A stretch of 64,000 nucleotides of DNA from Enterobacter sp. RIT418 (GCF_003057745.1 NZ_QBJD02000005.1:62001-126000), one strand, 5' to 3'; numbered from the stretch's first letter, positions 8,241-18,270 are shown. Notes: generated by a model from the sequence alone, not told the origin. Numbers and translations are program-made.

Positions 8241-9438
8241 TAAGGCTATTTTAAAGCATACAGGGACATATCTTTTTTTCGATATTATTAATAAGGCTAT
8301 ACCATTTCTGTTTTTGCCCTATCTTACACATATGTTGTCCGTAGTAGATCTTGGTAACTTAGAACTTTTTAATACTTATGTTGGATTGCTTACCCTCCTC
8401 ATTTTGTTTGGTTTAGATGGTTGGTGTGCTTCTATGTACAATGGTCTGGAGAGGAATGAGTTTTCAAGAAAACTAATATTAGGTATTAAAATATCAGCTA
8501 TAATTAGTTTGATTGCATTCTTTATTTTAATTCTTTTGAATCAATCTCTCTGGCTTGCAATTGCACCAATATATGCATTCTCAATGTGTATTATTCAAAT
8601 AAGAACACTAACATTTAGATTGCAACTAAAAACGGTGACCGCATCAATAATATTATTTTTGAATATTTCATTAAGCGTGTTACTCACCATTGGAGCTTTT
8701 ACGTTTAATGAAAAAAATTTAACTAATCGATTAATTGCCTTACTTTTACCTGCATTAATGCTTTGTTTATGGTCCCTTCGTTCTTTATTAAAAGAGTTTA
8801 AATCGGATGCTACTATTTCGAAGCATGAATTTTCTACATTCATTCGGTTTACCATTCCATTACTCCCTAATGGATTGATGAATTTTGTACGATTCGGTGC
8901 TGACAGATTTTATGTTGCTCACTTCTTTGGAGTTTCAAGTCTTGCATTATTCGGTGTAAGCTATCAATTCGCAATGATTGCAAACATATTTATGCTTTCG
9001 CTAAATCAAGCTATTATGCCTTTTACGATGCGCTTACTAAATGAAAATAAAATAAGGCAATTCCTTAAATTTACTTTGTCAGTGGTTTTATTTTTCACAT
9101 TTGTTATTGTGATTCTTTCAATTGCGACACCATATATTTTGAATGTCTTTTTTGATTCAAGATATATTTCAGCTCAATATATGTCCAGAATTTACTTCTT
9201 TAGCTATCCGCTAGTGTTTTTGAGTATTTTATTGATGAACATAGCTTTTATTAGAGGAAGAACAAAATTAATTCTCTTAATGACAAGTATATCATCGCTT
9301 ACACATTTGACTTTTTTGTGGTGCATTCTAAATACAAATTCGGCACTATTCAACGTCCCTTATGCACTTATGATTTCGTCTATAGTATCAGTGATTCTTT
9401 CAATTTTGACTTTTAGTAGGCTAACTCGCGATGCATAA
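8197..9438 (+). CDS. wzx: O-antigen flippase Wzx
   Basis: A hydrophobic protein of up to 413 residues with about 12 predicted membrane segments, of the polysaccharide transport/MATE-like fold. The segment DIINKAIPFLFLPYLTHML near the N-terminus is typical of Wzx proteins. It would flip the undecaprenyl-linked O-unit across the inner membrane. The first possible ATG (8197) overlaps the sialyltransferase by 44 bases. A start in the TTG codons at about 8212 is possible, so the N-terminus is uncertain. It overlaps wzy by 8 bases. Confidence 0.83.
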   Translation: MVGKILLRHFKLKINKAILKHTGTYLFFDIINKAIPFLFLPYLTHMLSVVDLGNLELFNTYVGLLTLLILFGLDGWCASMYNGLERNEFSRKLILGIKISAIISLIAFFILILLNQSLWLAIAPIYAFSMCIIQIRTLTFRLQLKTVTASIILFLNISLSVLLTIGAFTFNEKNLTNRLIALLLPALMLCLWSLRSLLKEFKSDATISKHEFSTFIRFTIPLLPNGLMNFVRFGADRFYVAHFFGVSSLALFGVSYQFAMIANIFMLSLNQAIMPFTMRLLNENKIRQFLKFTLSVVLFFTFVIVILSIATPYILNVFFDSRYISAQYMSRIYFFSYPLVFLSILLMNIAFIRGRTKLILLMTSISSLTHLTFLWCILNTNSALFNVPYALMISSIVSVILSILTFSRLTRDA

Positions 9439-10576
9439 CGAAAGTACCATACATTCATCAAAGTCGAAATATGGTGTGATAATTTTATTTTATTTATTTT
9501 TTGCATGCCAGTTTTCCTATGTTTATTCAGGATTGATTGCGTTTCAATTCTTAAATATGCTTTTGGGAGCATTTTCAATTTTCTATATTTATCCATATTT
9601 AAGTCGTAACGGTTGGTTTTTTATTATATTATTAGCTGTGTTTTCTACACTAACGACTCTACTAAGTTTAAAGTTTAAATTCGGTGATATCGCTTTTGCT
9701 GTGACAATGCCACTCTTTGCTGGACTTATTAGTTTACATAGGCATGAATTAAAATGGCCGGCACTAGCATTTTGTACATTTTCTGTTTGCTACTGTGGTT
9801 ATGCTATAATCATGGGATGGGATTTAAATACAGCACTTTTTTTATCATCCAGCCGAAACTATATTTCTGTTCTTGGTATTTTCTCTTTTTATTGCGTAGT
9901 TATATCTACCGCCAGTAACAAATTAAAAGTAATGTTTCTGGTCCTAGTTTCATTGATTATACTCTTTAGCAATAGTCGTTCAGCATTTATTTCATTTTCT
10001 TTGGTTTTAATGTTCTATATATGTTGTAATGCAAACAAGTATAGAAAAACATCTTTCGTACTGGTATCTGGAGTTTTAATTATATTACCTATTGTAATAT
10101 TAAATTATACTACAGAAATATATGACTATCTGTATAATTCACTCGGGGTTGTTCGTCGTTTATCGGCAGGTGAGTTATCGGACACTGGTCGTTTTGATGT
10201 CATCAAATGCTATTATGACAAATTCGATTCTTTTTCTCTATTATTAGGTCTAGATTATTTCGCAAGTAATACTTGTAGTTTTTTAGCTAATGGTACGGAT
10301 AATCCACATAATAGTTTCATTCGTCTTTATTCAAATTTGGGGCTTTTTTCATTAATAATTTTTTATTTTCTTCTTTGGGCGCTAATAAGACTATTTTGCA
10401 TGCGAGAATATCTACTTTTCAGTTTTCTACTATGCTTTATCGCCAGAGGTGGTACTGATATTTTATTCTTTTTCCAGTCATGGGATGCATATTTGTACTC
10501 TTTAATCTTTTTATCTTTACCTGTGTTTTTTTTCAATGCCAAAGGGCAAGAGAAATCTAAAATTTTCAATATTTAG
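9431..10576 (+). CDS. wzy: O-antigen polymerase Wzy
   Basis: A 381-residue, very hydrophobic protein with about 10-11 membrane segments and a larger periplasmic loop after the middle. That loop holds GELSDTGRFDV and then NPHNSFIRLYSNLGL, a pattern (Asn-Pro-His-Asn-Ser) common in Wzy and WaaL-type enzymes. Wzy joins O-units at the periplasmic face, with chain length set by WzzB (encoded at 20.7 kb). Wzy proteins share little sequence, so the call rests on topology, the motif and the position beside wzx. Confidence 0.82.
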   Translation: MHNESTIHSSKSKYGVIILFYLFFACQFSYVYSGLIAFQFLNMLLGAFSIFYIYPYLSRNGWFFIILLAVFSTLTTLLSLKFKFGDIAFAVTMPLFAGLISLHRHELKWPALAFCTFSVCYCGYAIIMGWDLNTALFLSSSRNYISVLGIFSFYCVVISTASNKLKVMFLVLVSLIILFSNSRSAFISFSLVLMFYICCNANKYRKTSFVLVSGVLIILPIVILNYTTEIYDYLYNSLGVVRRLSAGELSDTGRFDVIKCYYDKFDSFSLLLGLDYFASNTCSFLANGTDNPHNSFIRLYSNLGLFSLIIFYFLLWALIRLFCMREYLLFSFLLCFIARGGTDILFFFQSWDAYLYSLIFLSLPVFFFNAKGQEKSKIFNI

Positions 10577-10584
10577 GAATGTTA

Positions 10585-11373
10585 ATGGACAGCATACAAA
10601 TTTTAATGGCAACCATGCACAGAAAATCTGTGAGTGAAATTGATTGGGATTATAAAAACACAAATCTACCTGTTCTTTTAATTAATCAAAGTGATTTTAT
10701 TGGGAAGGAAATTTACAACAACGTCACGATGCTTTCGTGTAATGAAAGAGGCTCTTCTAATAGTCGAAATATGGCTATTGAAAATGCGACGGGCGATATT
10801 TGTGTTATCGCGGATGATGACGTTGGCTACGTTGATAATGCTGAAGAGATCATCAGAAATGCATTCCATGAAAACCCTGAGGCCGATATAATTACATTCC
10901 AAATAAAAACACCAGACGGAGCATTGTTTAATGATGGATACCTTAAAAATAAACAATGGCATAACTGGCGCTCAATTCTTCGGTGTGCTTCGATAGAAAT
11001 TGTTTTCAAACGTGATTCGATTCTCAAAAATAACTTGCGGTTAGATACCAATTTTGGGCTCGGTAGTAAGTATAGAGTGCATGATGAAATTATTTTTTTA
11101 AAAGATGCTTTAGATAAAGGATTGAAAATACTTTATATTCCAATACCAATTGTTATACATCCGAAGGAAAGTTCCGGTTCTGATTTTAATGATAGCTTAA
11201 TCAGTTCCAAAGGTGCTGCTTTTGTTAGATTGTTTGGGGTCAAAGGTATGTTTTTAAACCTTGTATTTGCCATGAAAAAAAGAAAAGAATATATTTCTAA
11301 ATACAGCATTCCAAAATTCACATCAAAGATGTTTACTGGCTCTATAAAGTTTATTCGAGAGGATATGAAATGA
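10585..11373 (+). CDS. Family 2 (GT-A) glycosyltransferase
   Basis: A 262-residue GT-A fold enzyme. SSNSRNMAIENATGD is followed by a DDD triad (VIADDDVGYVD) that fits the metal/nucleotide-sugar binding DxD site. No membrane segment is evident. I chose the ATG at 10585, which has AGGA six bases upstream, instead of the ATG at 10579, which overlaps that site. It should add one sugar of the O-unit, but donor and acceptor are not predictable. It overlaps the following oxidoreductase gene by 4 bases. Confidence 0.72.
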   Translation: MDSIQILMATMHRKSVSEIDWDYKNTNLPVLLINQSDFIGKEIYNNVTMLSCNERGSSNSRNMAIENATGDICVIADDDVGYVDNAEEIIRNAFHENPEADIITFQIKTPDGALFNDGYLKNKQWHNWRSILRCASIEIVFKRDSILKNNLRLDTNFGLGSKYRVHDEIIFLKDALDKGLKILYIPIPIVIHPKESSGSDFNDSLISSKGAAFVRLFGVKGMFLNLVFAMKKRKEYISKYSIPKFTSKMFTGSIKFIREDMK

Positions 11374-12632
11374 AAGTTACAAGCTGTGATTATCTCGTTT
11401 TAGGCGGGGGTGTTTCAGGTTTAATGTTTGCTAATAAACATAAGAATGATGATACGTTAATCATTGAAAAAGAGAATGAATTAGGAGGATATTGTAGAAC
11501 GATTTATCAGGATGGATATATTTGGGATTATGCTGGGCACTTTTTTCACTTTGCAAATTCAGAAATTAAAAAATTCTTTGAAGAAAAAATCTCGGCAGAA
11601 CAATTAGTAATAAAAGAGAAATGCACGAAAATTTTCTATAAAAAAAATGTACTGGATTTTCCGTTCCAAGCAAACATACATCAATTAGAAAAGCAGGATT
11701 TTATTAATTGTCTTTATGATCTCTATTTTAGAGAAGATAAAGATGAATACAATTCTTTTTTAGATATGCTTTATGGTAAGTTTGGGAAGTCGATTACAGA
11801 TATGTTCCTCAAACCTTACAACGAGAAGTTATATGCATGCAATTTGAATAAATTAGACCAAAATGCAATGGGGCGTTTCTTTCCCTATGCAAACTTTGAA
11901 CAAATTGTTAAAGGTTTTAAAGAGAATTATCAGGGGAGTTACAATTCTCATTTCTTGTATCCTAAAAAAGGTGCTAAAGTATTTATTGATGCACTAACCC
12001 AAGAATTACCAGAAGATATAATCCACCTTGAGGAAAAAGTTCTTTCAATATGTGTCAATGAAAAATATATAATAACTAATAAACGGAGAGTGAATTTTAA
12101 GTATCTAATTAATTCAATCCCTTTTAATAAGTTTCTCAGTATGATTACTGATGTTGATTATAGTGGGGTTGTTGCACGGCTTTCATGGAATAAAGTACTG
12201 GTGCTTAATCTTGGATTCGACAAGAATACTGATTTCACAGATATTCATTGGGCATACTTCCCTGAAAAAGATTATAACTTTTACCGAGTTGGTTTCTATA
12301 ACAACATTCTTAACGATGAACGCCTTAGTTTATACGTTGAGATTGGTTATGCAGATCAAGATAAATTCGATGTTGAAGAACAACTTGAAAAAACCCTAGC
12401 AGGTTTAAGAGCATCTGGCATAATCAGTGACCATAAGTTAATATCTTATATTCCTATAATGATGAATCCTGCATACGTTCACATTGATAGCGATTTAAAT
12501 GAAACGAAGCAGGTGATTAAAGAAGAACTTGCAAAAAGTGATATATTTACAATTGGTCGTTATGGCGACTGGAAATATTGTTCTATCGAAGATTCTATGA
12601 TTGATGCGATTAATCTCGCCGAAAAAATATAA
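11370..12632 (+). CDS. FAD-dependent oxidoreductase, Glf/protoporphyrinogen-oxidase-like
   Basis: A 420-residue flavoprotein. The dinucleotide-binding motif is LVLGGGVSGLMFAN (GGGVSG at 12-17), followed by IEKENELGGYCRT, as in the amine oxidase / UDP-galactopyranose mutase superfamily. Near the C-terminus, TIGRYGDWKYCSIEDSM resembles the second flavin-contact motif of this superfamily. It is not a clear UDP-galactopyranose mutase: the AHIFHT-type motif is replaced by AGHFFHF. Relatives occur in many O-antigen clusters without a proven role. It may modify a nucleotide sugar or ring form; I do not assign the reaction. Confidence 0.66.
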   Translation: MKVTSCDYLVLGGGVSGLMFANKHKNDDTLIIEKENELGGYCRTIYQDGYIWDYAGHFFHFANSEIKKFFEEKISAEQLVIKEKCTKIFYKKNVLDFPFQANIHQLEKQDFINCLYDLYFREDKDEYNSFLDMLYGKFGKSITDMFLKPYNEKLYACNLNKLDQNAMGRFFPYANFEQIVKGFKENYQGSYNSHFLYPKKGAKVFIDALTQELPEDIIHLEEKVLSICVNEKYIITNKRRVNFKYLINSIPFNKFLSMITDVDYSGVVARLSWNKVLVLNLGFDKNTDFTDIHWAYFPEKDYNFYRVGFYNNILNDERLSLYVEIGYADQDKFDVEEQLEKTLAGLRASGIISDHKLISYIPIMMNPAYVHIDSDLNETKQVIKEELAKSDIFTIGRYGDWKYCSIEDSMIDAINLAEKI

Positions 12633-12643
12633 TTGGATTTATT

Positions 12644-13378
12644 ATGGATGGATGTGTTTCGGTTATAATGCCTGCATATAATTCAGGCGATTACATTGCT
12701 AAATCAATTGATTCAGTATTAGCACAGACCTATGAAAACTTCGAGTTGATCGTTATCAATGATTGTTCCACTGATAATACTTTAAATATTATCAGAACTT
12801 ACGATGATCATCGAATTATCGCTATTAATATGACTCACAACTCAGGAGTTGCGGAGGCTCGGAACGAAGGAATAAGACGTGCATCTGGCCAGTTTATTGC
12901 TTTTTTAGATAGCGACGATATGTGGAAGCCAACGAAGCTGCAGACGCAAATTGATACACTATTGAGGTCGAATTGTCATTGCTGTCACACTGCTTATAAC
13001 AGGATAACCGAAGATGGTAACATAATCTCAACAGTCAATTGTAAAAAACTAGTTTCGTTAAAAGACATGCTAAAACATAACGAAATTGGAAATTTAACTG
13101 GGCTGTATGATGTTTATGCTTTAGGGAAAATATATCAAGAAACAATTGGCCATGAGGATTATTTGATGTGGCTAAATATTATGTCAAATACAGACTCGGT
13201 TGGGATTCAGTTACCTCTTGCAGAATATAGGGTGAGAAAGTCTTCTTTATCATCAAATAAATTTAAGTCTTTACGCTGGCATTATGAAATCCTTAAGAAA
13301 ATAATTGGCTTTAAGCCTGTTAAATTGTCTTATTTGATGATGAGTTATGTTTTTCTTACTATTAATAAAAGATATTAA
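12644..13378 (+). CDS. Family 2 glycosyltransferase
   Basis: A 244-residue GT2 enzyme with the classical N-terminus SVIMPAYNSGDYIAKSIDSV, then VINDCSTDNT and the metal-binding LDSDDMWKP (DSDD). This architecture is shared by many O-antigen and exopolysaccharide transferases, including galactosyl- and glucosyltransferases. At 244 residues it is near the short end for the family but appears complete, ending in a hydrophobic/basic tail. It lies 11 bases after the oxidoreductase gene. With the other GT2 enzyme and the sialyltransferase it makes three transferases after the WecA-added sugar. Substrate unknown. Confidence 0.8.
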   Translation: MDGCVSVIMPAYNSGDYIAKSIDSVLAQTYENFELIVINDCSTDNTLNIIRTYDDHRIIAINMTHNSGVAEARNEGIRRASGQFIAFLDSDDMWKPTKLQTQIDTLLRSNCHCCHTAYNRITEDGNIISTVNCKKLVSLKDMLKHNEIGNLTGLYDVYALGKIYQETIGHEDYLMWLNIMSNTDSVGIQLPLAEYRVRKSSLSSNKFKSLRWHYEILKKIIGFKPVKLSYLMMSYVFLTINKRY

Positions 13379-13416
13379 TTTTCAGTGGGTTTGAATGTGG
13401 TTTTATTGGAGAAAAT

Positions 13417-14412
13417 ATGATTTTGATCACTGGAGGGGCCGGTTATATCGGCTCGCATACTGCAGTTGAACTTTTATCCTCTGGCTATGAAGTTGTTATT
13501 ATAGATAACTTTGCAAATTCATCATCTGACGTAATTGATAAAATAAAATACTTATCAGGGCAAGATTTTCATTTTTATGAAGGTGATGTGAATAATAAAG
13601 ATTTGCTTAGAAAAATCTTTTCAAAACACTTAATCTCAGATGTGATTCATTTCGCGGGGTTAAAGTCCGTTAGTGAATCCATCGAAAAGCCAATTGACTA
13701 TTACACTAACAATGTCATAGGAACTTTGACTCTAGTCGAAGCTATGCTTTGTGCTGGTGTCAATAATATTATATTTAGTTCTTCAGCTACAGTTTATGGA
13801 GAGCCTGAAAGCATACCTTTAACAGAAAAATGTACTGTTGGAGGGACAACTAACCCTTATGGAACATCTAAATTTTTTGCTGAGCGTATATTACAGGATA
13901 TTGCATTTTCTAATAAGGACTTCAATGTTACGCTGTTAAGATATTTTAATCCTGTTGGTGCTCATCCATCCGGATTGATAGGAGAGGCGCCTCAGGGAAT
14001 ACCCAATAATTTAGTTCCATATTTGACTCGTGTTGCATGTGGAGAGTTGAAGGTGTTATCCATCTTTGGTAATGACTACGCAACAAAAGATGGCACAGGT
14101 GTCCGTGATTTTATTCACGTAATGGATTTGGCTGATGGACATCTTGCCGCTTTAAAAAACTCTACAACAAAAACGAATATGCGCGTGTATAATTTGGGTA
14201 CTGGCAATGGCTATTCAGTATTAGAACTAATAAGAACCTTTGAAAAAGTTACCAAGAAAAGTGTCAATTATATAATCTGTGACCGGAGAGCAGGTGATAT
14301 AGGTGAATGTTGGGCTGATGTTTCTTTAGCCGAGCAAGAGCTAAAATGGAAAGCAAAAAGAACTCTTGAGGATATGATGACTGATGCCTGGAATTGGCAG
14401 CTCAAAAAATAA
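13417..14412 (+). CDS. galE: UDP-glucose 4-epimerase GalE (O-locus copy)
   Basis: A 331-residue SDR enzyme. The NAD motif GGAGYIGSHTAVELL is at the N-terminus, with SSSATVYG and NPYGTSK (Tyr-x-x-x-Lys) in the catalytic region and LRYFNPVGAHPSG in the substrate region, all diagnostic of GalE. It interconverts UDP-Glc and UDP-Gal (some family members also act on the HexNAc forms). It has the AT-rich composition of the cassette rather than of the core genes, so it is probably a transferred copy distinct from the gal operon gene. It is the last gene of the O-antigen operon and implies a galactose residue in the O-unit. Confidence 0.88.
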   Translation: MILITGGAGYIGSHTAVELLSSGYEVVIIDNFANSSSDVIDKIKYLSGQDFHFYEGDVNNKDLLRKIFSKHLISDVIHFAGLKSVSESIEKPIDYYTNNVIGTLTLVEAMLCAGVNNIIFSSSATVYGEPESIPLTEKCTVGGTTNPYGTSKFFAERILQDIAFSNKDFNVTLLRYFNPVGAHPSGLIGEAPQGIPNNLVPYLTRVACGELKVLSIFGNDYATKDGTGVRDFIHVMDLADGHLAALKNSTTKTNMRVYNLGTGNGYSVLELIRTFEKVTKKSVNYIICDRRAGDIGECWADVSLAEQELKWKAKRTLEDMMTDAWNWQLKK

Positions 14413-14554
14413 CTAATATACTTACAGTACTATTTTCAATAGATGCTTTTATAACGCATCTTCCACTATCCATTAAGCTTCAGACTAGGTTACCATTACA
14501 GCAACATTTCAAGCCGCGCACAGTCGCGGCGACCACACCTGACAGGAGTATGTA

Positions 14555-15961
14555 ATGTCCAAGCAACAGATCGGCGTTGTCGGTATGGCAGTGATGGGGC
14601 GCAACCTGGCGCTCAACATCGAAAGCCGCGGTTATACCGTCTCCGTTTTCAACCGCTCCCGTGAAAAAACCGAAGAAGTGATTGCTGAGAATCCGGGCAA
14701 GAAGCTGGTTCCATTCTACACGGTGAAAGAGTTCGTTGAGTCTCTGGAAACGCCACGCCGTATCCTGTTAATGGTGAAAGCGGGCGCAGGCACCGATGCA
14801 GCTATCGACTCCCTGAAGCCTTACCTCGATAAAGGCGACATCATCATCGATGGTGGTAACACCTTCTTCCAGGACACCATTCGTCGTAACCGCGAACTTT
14901 CTGCTGAAGGCTTCAACTTCATCGGTACCGGCGTCTCCGGTGGTGAAGAGGGGGCGCTGAAAGGCCCATCCATTATGCCTGGTGGTCAGAAAGAAGCGTA
15001 TGAGCTGGTCGCACCAATTTTGACCAAAATCGCAGCCGTTGCGGAAGATGGTGAACCTTGTGTGACCTATATCGGTGCTGACGGTGCGGGCCACTACGTG
15101 AAGATGGTTCATAACGGTATCGAATACGGCGACATGCAGCTGATCGCTGAAGCGTACTCACTGCTGAAAGGCGGGCTGAACCTCTCCAACGAAGAGCTGG
15201 CTGAAACCTTCACCGAGTGGAACAAGGGCGAGCTGAATAGCTACCTGATCGACATCACCAAAGACATCTTCACCAAGAAAGATGAAGACGGTAAATACCT
15301 GGTAGATGTGATTCTGGACGAAGCGGCGAACAAAGGCACCGGTAAGTGGACCAGCCAGAGCTCTCTGGATCTGGGGGAGCCGCTGTCTCTGATCACCGAA
15401 TCCGTATTCGCTCGCTACATCTCTTCCCTGAAAGAGCAGCGCGTTGCGGCCTCCAAAGTGCTCTCCGGCCCGCAGGCTAAACCTGCTGGTGAAAAAGCGG
15501 AGTTCGTTGAGAAAGTCCGTCGCGCACTGTACCTGGGTAAAATCGTCTCTTATGCGCAGGGCTTCTCTCAGCTGCGTGCCGCATCAGACGAGAACAACTG
15601 GGACCTGAACTACGGCGAAATCGCGAAAATCTTCCGTGCGGGCTGTATCATTCGCGCTCAGTTCCTGCAGAAAATTACCGATGCTTACGCTGAAAACGCA
15701 GGCATCGCAAACCTGCTGCTGGCACCGTACTTCAAGAAAATTGCCGACGAATACCAGCAGGCGCTGCGTGATGTGGTAGCTTACGCTGTACAAAATGGTA
15801 TTCCGGTTCCGACCTTCTCCGCAGCCGTGGCGTACTACGACAGCTACCGTGCTGCCGTTCTGCCTGCCAACCTGATTCAGGCGCAGCGCGACTACTTCGG
15901 TGCCCATACCTACAAGCGCACTGATAAAGAAGGCGTGTTCCACACCGAATGGCTGGATTAA
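14555..15961 (+). CDS. gnd: 6-phosphogluconate dehydrogenase, decarboxylating
   Basis: A 468-residue enzyme of the oxidative pentose phosphate pathway, converting 6-phosphogluconate and NADP to ribulose-5-phosphate, CO2 and NADPH. The NADP fold starts [38 protein letters not shown] and [14 protein letters not shown] carry substrate-binding and catalytic residues. Length and sequence match E. coli Gnd. Base composition returns to GC-rich here, marking the downstream border of the O-antigen cassette. ACAGGAG lies before the start. gnd is often polymorphic because it hitchhikes with O-antigen exchange. Confidence 0.96.
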   Translation: MSKQQIGVVGMAVMGRNLALNIESRGYTVSVFNRSREKTEEVIAENPGKKLVPFYTVKEFVESLETPRRILLMVKAGAGTDAAIDSLKPYLDKGDIIIDGGNTFFQDTIRRNRELSAEGFNFIGTGVSGGEEGALKGPSIMPGGQKEAYELVAPILTKIAAVAEDGEPCVTYIGADGAGHYVKMVHNGIEYGDMQLIAEAYSLLKGGLNLSNEELAETFTEWNKGELNSYLIDITKDIFTKKDEDGKYLVDVILDEAANKGTGKWTSQSSLDLGEPLSLITESVFARYISSLKEQRVAASKVLSGPQAKPAGEKAEFVEKVRRALYLGKIVSYAQGFSQLRAASDENNWDLNYGEIAKIFRAGCIIRAQFLQKITDAYAENAGIANLLLAPYFKKIADEYQQALRDVVAYAVQNGIPVPTFSAAVAYYDSYRAAVLPANLIQAQRDYFGAHTYKRTDKEGVFHTEWLD

Positions 15962-15980
15962 TCTGATTCTGCCATTCCAT

Positions 15981-16009
15981 AAAGCCCGGTAGCGATACCG
16001 GGCTTTTTT
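15981..16009 (+). terminator. Terminator after gnd
   Basis: Stem AGCCCGGTA / TACCGGGCT with a GCGA tetraloop, followed by six T residues, located about 20 bases after the gnd stop. Confidence 0.88.
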
Positions 16010-16052
16010 ATCTTGTAAAATCCACTCAACTCACTTTAACGGAATAGACTGC

Positions 16053-17141
16053 GTGAAAATTCTAGTTACTGGCGGTGCCGGTTTTATTGGCTCCGCGGTT
16101 ATACGACATATTATTAGCAATACTCAGGATAGCGTTGTTAACGTTGATAAATTGACCTATGCCGGTAATTTGGAATCATTGAGTGAGGTGAGCGCCAGCG
16201 AACGCTATTTTTTTGAACACGCTGATATCTGCGATAAAGCCGCGATGGAACGTATTTTCGCGACGCATCAGCCAGATGCGGTGATGCATCTGGCCGCAGA
16301 AAGTCACGTTGATCGATCTATCACTGGCCCCGCAGCGTTTATCGAAACCAATATTGTTGGCACCTATGTTCTTGTGGAGACTAGCCGTGCGTACTGGTCT
16401 GCGCTGGACGATGTTGCTAAAGGCGCGTTCCGTTTCCATCATATTTCAACCGATGAAGTCTATGGTGATTTACCTCATCCAGATGACTCCGACGGGACGG
16501 AAGCGCTCCCCCTCTTTACGGAGGACACGGCTTATGCGCCAAGCAGCCCATATTCAGCGTCAAAAGCGTCTAGCGACCATTTAGTGCGAGCCTGGATTCG
16601 AACATATGGGCTACCGGGCATGGTGACCAACTGTTCAAATAATTACGGGCCTTATCACTTCCCTGAAAAGCTTATTCCGCTTGTCATCTTAAACGCGCTT
16701 GATGACAAGCCGCTGCCAATATACGGCAAAGGGGACCAGATCCGCGACTGGCTCTATGTGGAAGATCATGCTCGTGCGCTATATACCGTGTTAACAACGG
16801 GCCAGGTTGGCGAAACCTATAATATCGGCGGGTATAATGAGAAAAAGAACATTGAAGTTGTTCACACCATCTGCGATTTGCTTGATGAGATTGTGCCTAA
16901 AGCCGGTTCCTATCGAGAACAAATTACCTTTGTGGCCGACAGGCCCGGTCACGATCGCCGCTATGCAATAGATTCCCATAAGATCGGTAGCGAGTTGGGG
17001 TGGACGCCGCAGGAAACCTTCGAGAGTGGAATACGTAAAACCGTGGAGTGGTATTTGAACCATTCGGAATGGGTTTCTAATGTCAAAAGTGGCGCCTATA
17101 AAAGTTGGATTGAGCAGAATTATGGGGAGCGTGATAAATGA
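16053..17141 (+). CDS. rfbB: dTDP-glucose 4,6-dehydratase
   Basis: A 362-residue SDR enzyme with [14 protein letters not shown] at the N-terminus, the [12 protein letters not shown] segment, [11 protein letters not shown] with the catalytic acidic pair, and [12 protein letters not shown] (Tyr-x-x-x-Lys). It converts dTDP-glucose to dTDP-4-keto-6-deoxyglucose. The start is GTG. It overlaps rfbA by four bases. rfbD and rfbC, needed for dTDP-rhamnose, do not follow, so the pathway is incomplete here. rffG of the enterobacterial common antigen cluster is a paralogue; position beside gnd favours the rfb/rml name. Confidence 0.9.
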   Translation: MKILVTGGAGFIGSAVIRHIISNTQDSVVNVDKLTYAGNLESLSEVSASERYFFEHADICDKAAMERIFATHQPDAVMHLAAESHVDRSITGPAAFIETNIVGTYVLVETSRAYWSALDDVAKGAFRFHHISTDEVYGDLPHPDDSDGTEALPLFTEDTAYAPSSPYSASKASSDHLVRAWIRTYGLPGMVTNCSNNYGPYHFPEKLIPLVILNALDDKPLPIYGKGDQIRDWLYVEDHARALYTVLTTGQVGETYNIGGYNEKKNIEVVHTICDLLDEIVPKAGSYREQITFVADRPGHDRRYAIDSHKIGSELGWTPQETFESGIRKTVEWYLNHSEWVSNVKSGAYKSWIEQNYGERDK

Positions 17142-18019
17142 CCAAGCGTAAGGGGATTATACTGGCCGGGGGCTCAGGAACGCGGCTCTACCCCGTCACG
17201 ATGGCGGTCAGCAAGCAGCTGCTGCCAATCTATGACAAGCCCATGATCTATTATCCGCTCTCAACCCTAATGCTTGCTGGGATTCGGGATATCCTGATCA
17301 TCAGCACGCCGCAGGACACCCCTCGCTTTGAGCAGCTGCTTGGTGATGGCTCCCAGTGGGGGCTGCGCCTGCAGTATAAAGTGCAGCCAAGTCCTGACGG
17401 GCTGGCACAGGCCTTTATTCTCGGGGAAGAGTTCATCGGTGAGGACAACTGTGCCCTGGTGCTTGGCGATAACATTTTCTATGGACACGACTTGCCGAGG
17501 CTGCTTGAGAGCGCTGCCTGTCAGGAAGAGGGCGCGACGGTTTTCGCTTACCACGTGAGCGATCCTGAACGCTACGGCGTCGTTGAGTTCGACAAAGAAG
17601 GCACGGCGATTGGGCTTGAAGAAAAACCAAAGCAGCCCAAAAGCAACTATGCCATTACCGGCCTCTATTTTTATGATAACGACGTGATCGAGATGGCGAA
17701 AAGCCTGCGCCCATCAGAACGCGGAGAGCTGGAAATTACCGATATAAACCGCCTCTATATGCAACAGGGCCGATTGTCCGTTGCAATGATGAGGCGCGGC
17801 TACGCGTGGCTTGATACCGGGACGCACCAGAGCATGATTGAGGCGAGCAATTTTATTGCTACCATTGAAGAACGTCAGGGCTTAAAGGTCTCTTGTCCCG
17901 AAGAGATTGCTTACCGCCGAGGCTTTATTGATGCGGATCAGCTTCGTAAGCTTGCAGAGCCTCTTAGCAAGACGGGATATGGACAATACCTGTTAAATCT
18001 GACCAAGGGATTAGTCTGA
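17138..18019 (+). CDS. rfbA: Glucose-1-phosphate thymidylyltransferase
   Basis: A 293-residue RmlA-type nucleotidyltransferase. The signature [16 protein letters not shown] is at the N-terminus, with [24 protein letters not shown] after it, and LGDNIFYG and [20 protein letters not shown] downstream. It makes dTDP-glucose from glucose-1-phosphate and dTTP, feeding RfbB. The gene is translationally coupled to rfbB (ATGA overlap) and is followed by a 250-base gap before ugd. With no rfbCD, its product could supply another dTDP-sugar pathway such as enterobacterial common antigen (inference). Confidence 0.92.
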   Translation: MTKRKGIILAGGSGTRLYPVTMAVSKQLLPIYDKPMIYYPLSTLMLAGIRDILIISTPQDTPRFEQLLGDGSQWGLRLQYKVQPSPDGLAQAFILGEEFIGEDNCALVLGDNIFYGHDLPRLLESAACQEEGATVFAYHVSDPERYGVVEFDKEGTAIGLEEKPKQPKSNYAITGLYFYDNDVIEMAKSLRPSERGELEITDINRLYMQQGRLSVAMMRRGYAWLDTGTHQSMIEASNFIATIEERQGLKVSCPEEIAYRRGFIDADQLRKLAEPLSKTGYGQYLLNLTKGLV

Positions 18020-18270
18020 TTTGAACTACAGCAGTGCTATTTCTTTTCGGGGCTACGCTTATTTGCAGAAGCCCCGTAAGACCGCATGGTAGCTTGGTTC
18101 GCGCAATCGCTATCGAGTCCGGCAGGTTTATCTTATTAAGTTAAACCACAACTTCGCTTACGGTATTCATCTTGACACCCAATCCTTATAAGCGATAAAA
18201 AACCTGCAGTTAATTCTTATGGTGATCTTGTCGGGATCGCCAGACTCTCAAACTCGAAGAAGTTGAACGA

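Noticed and set aside
11370..12632. UDP-galactopyranose mutase (glf)
   Set aside because: The flavin motif fits the superfamily, but the mutase signature around AHIFHT is not kept, so the specific name is not supported.
16053..18019. A complete rhamnose (rmlBDAC) cluster
   Set aside because: Only rfbB and rfbA are present; the following 250 bases hold no rfbD or rfbC.
18048..18076. Terminator after rfbA (CGGGGCT / AGCCCCG)
   Set aside because: The 7-bp stem is perfect, but the loop is 15 bases and no T run follows; not strong enough to list.
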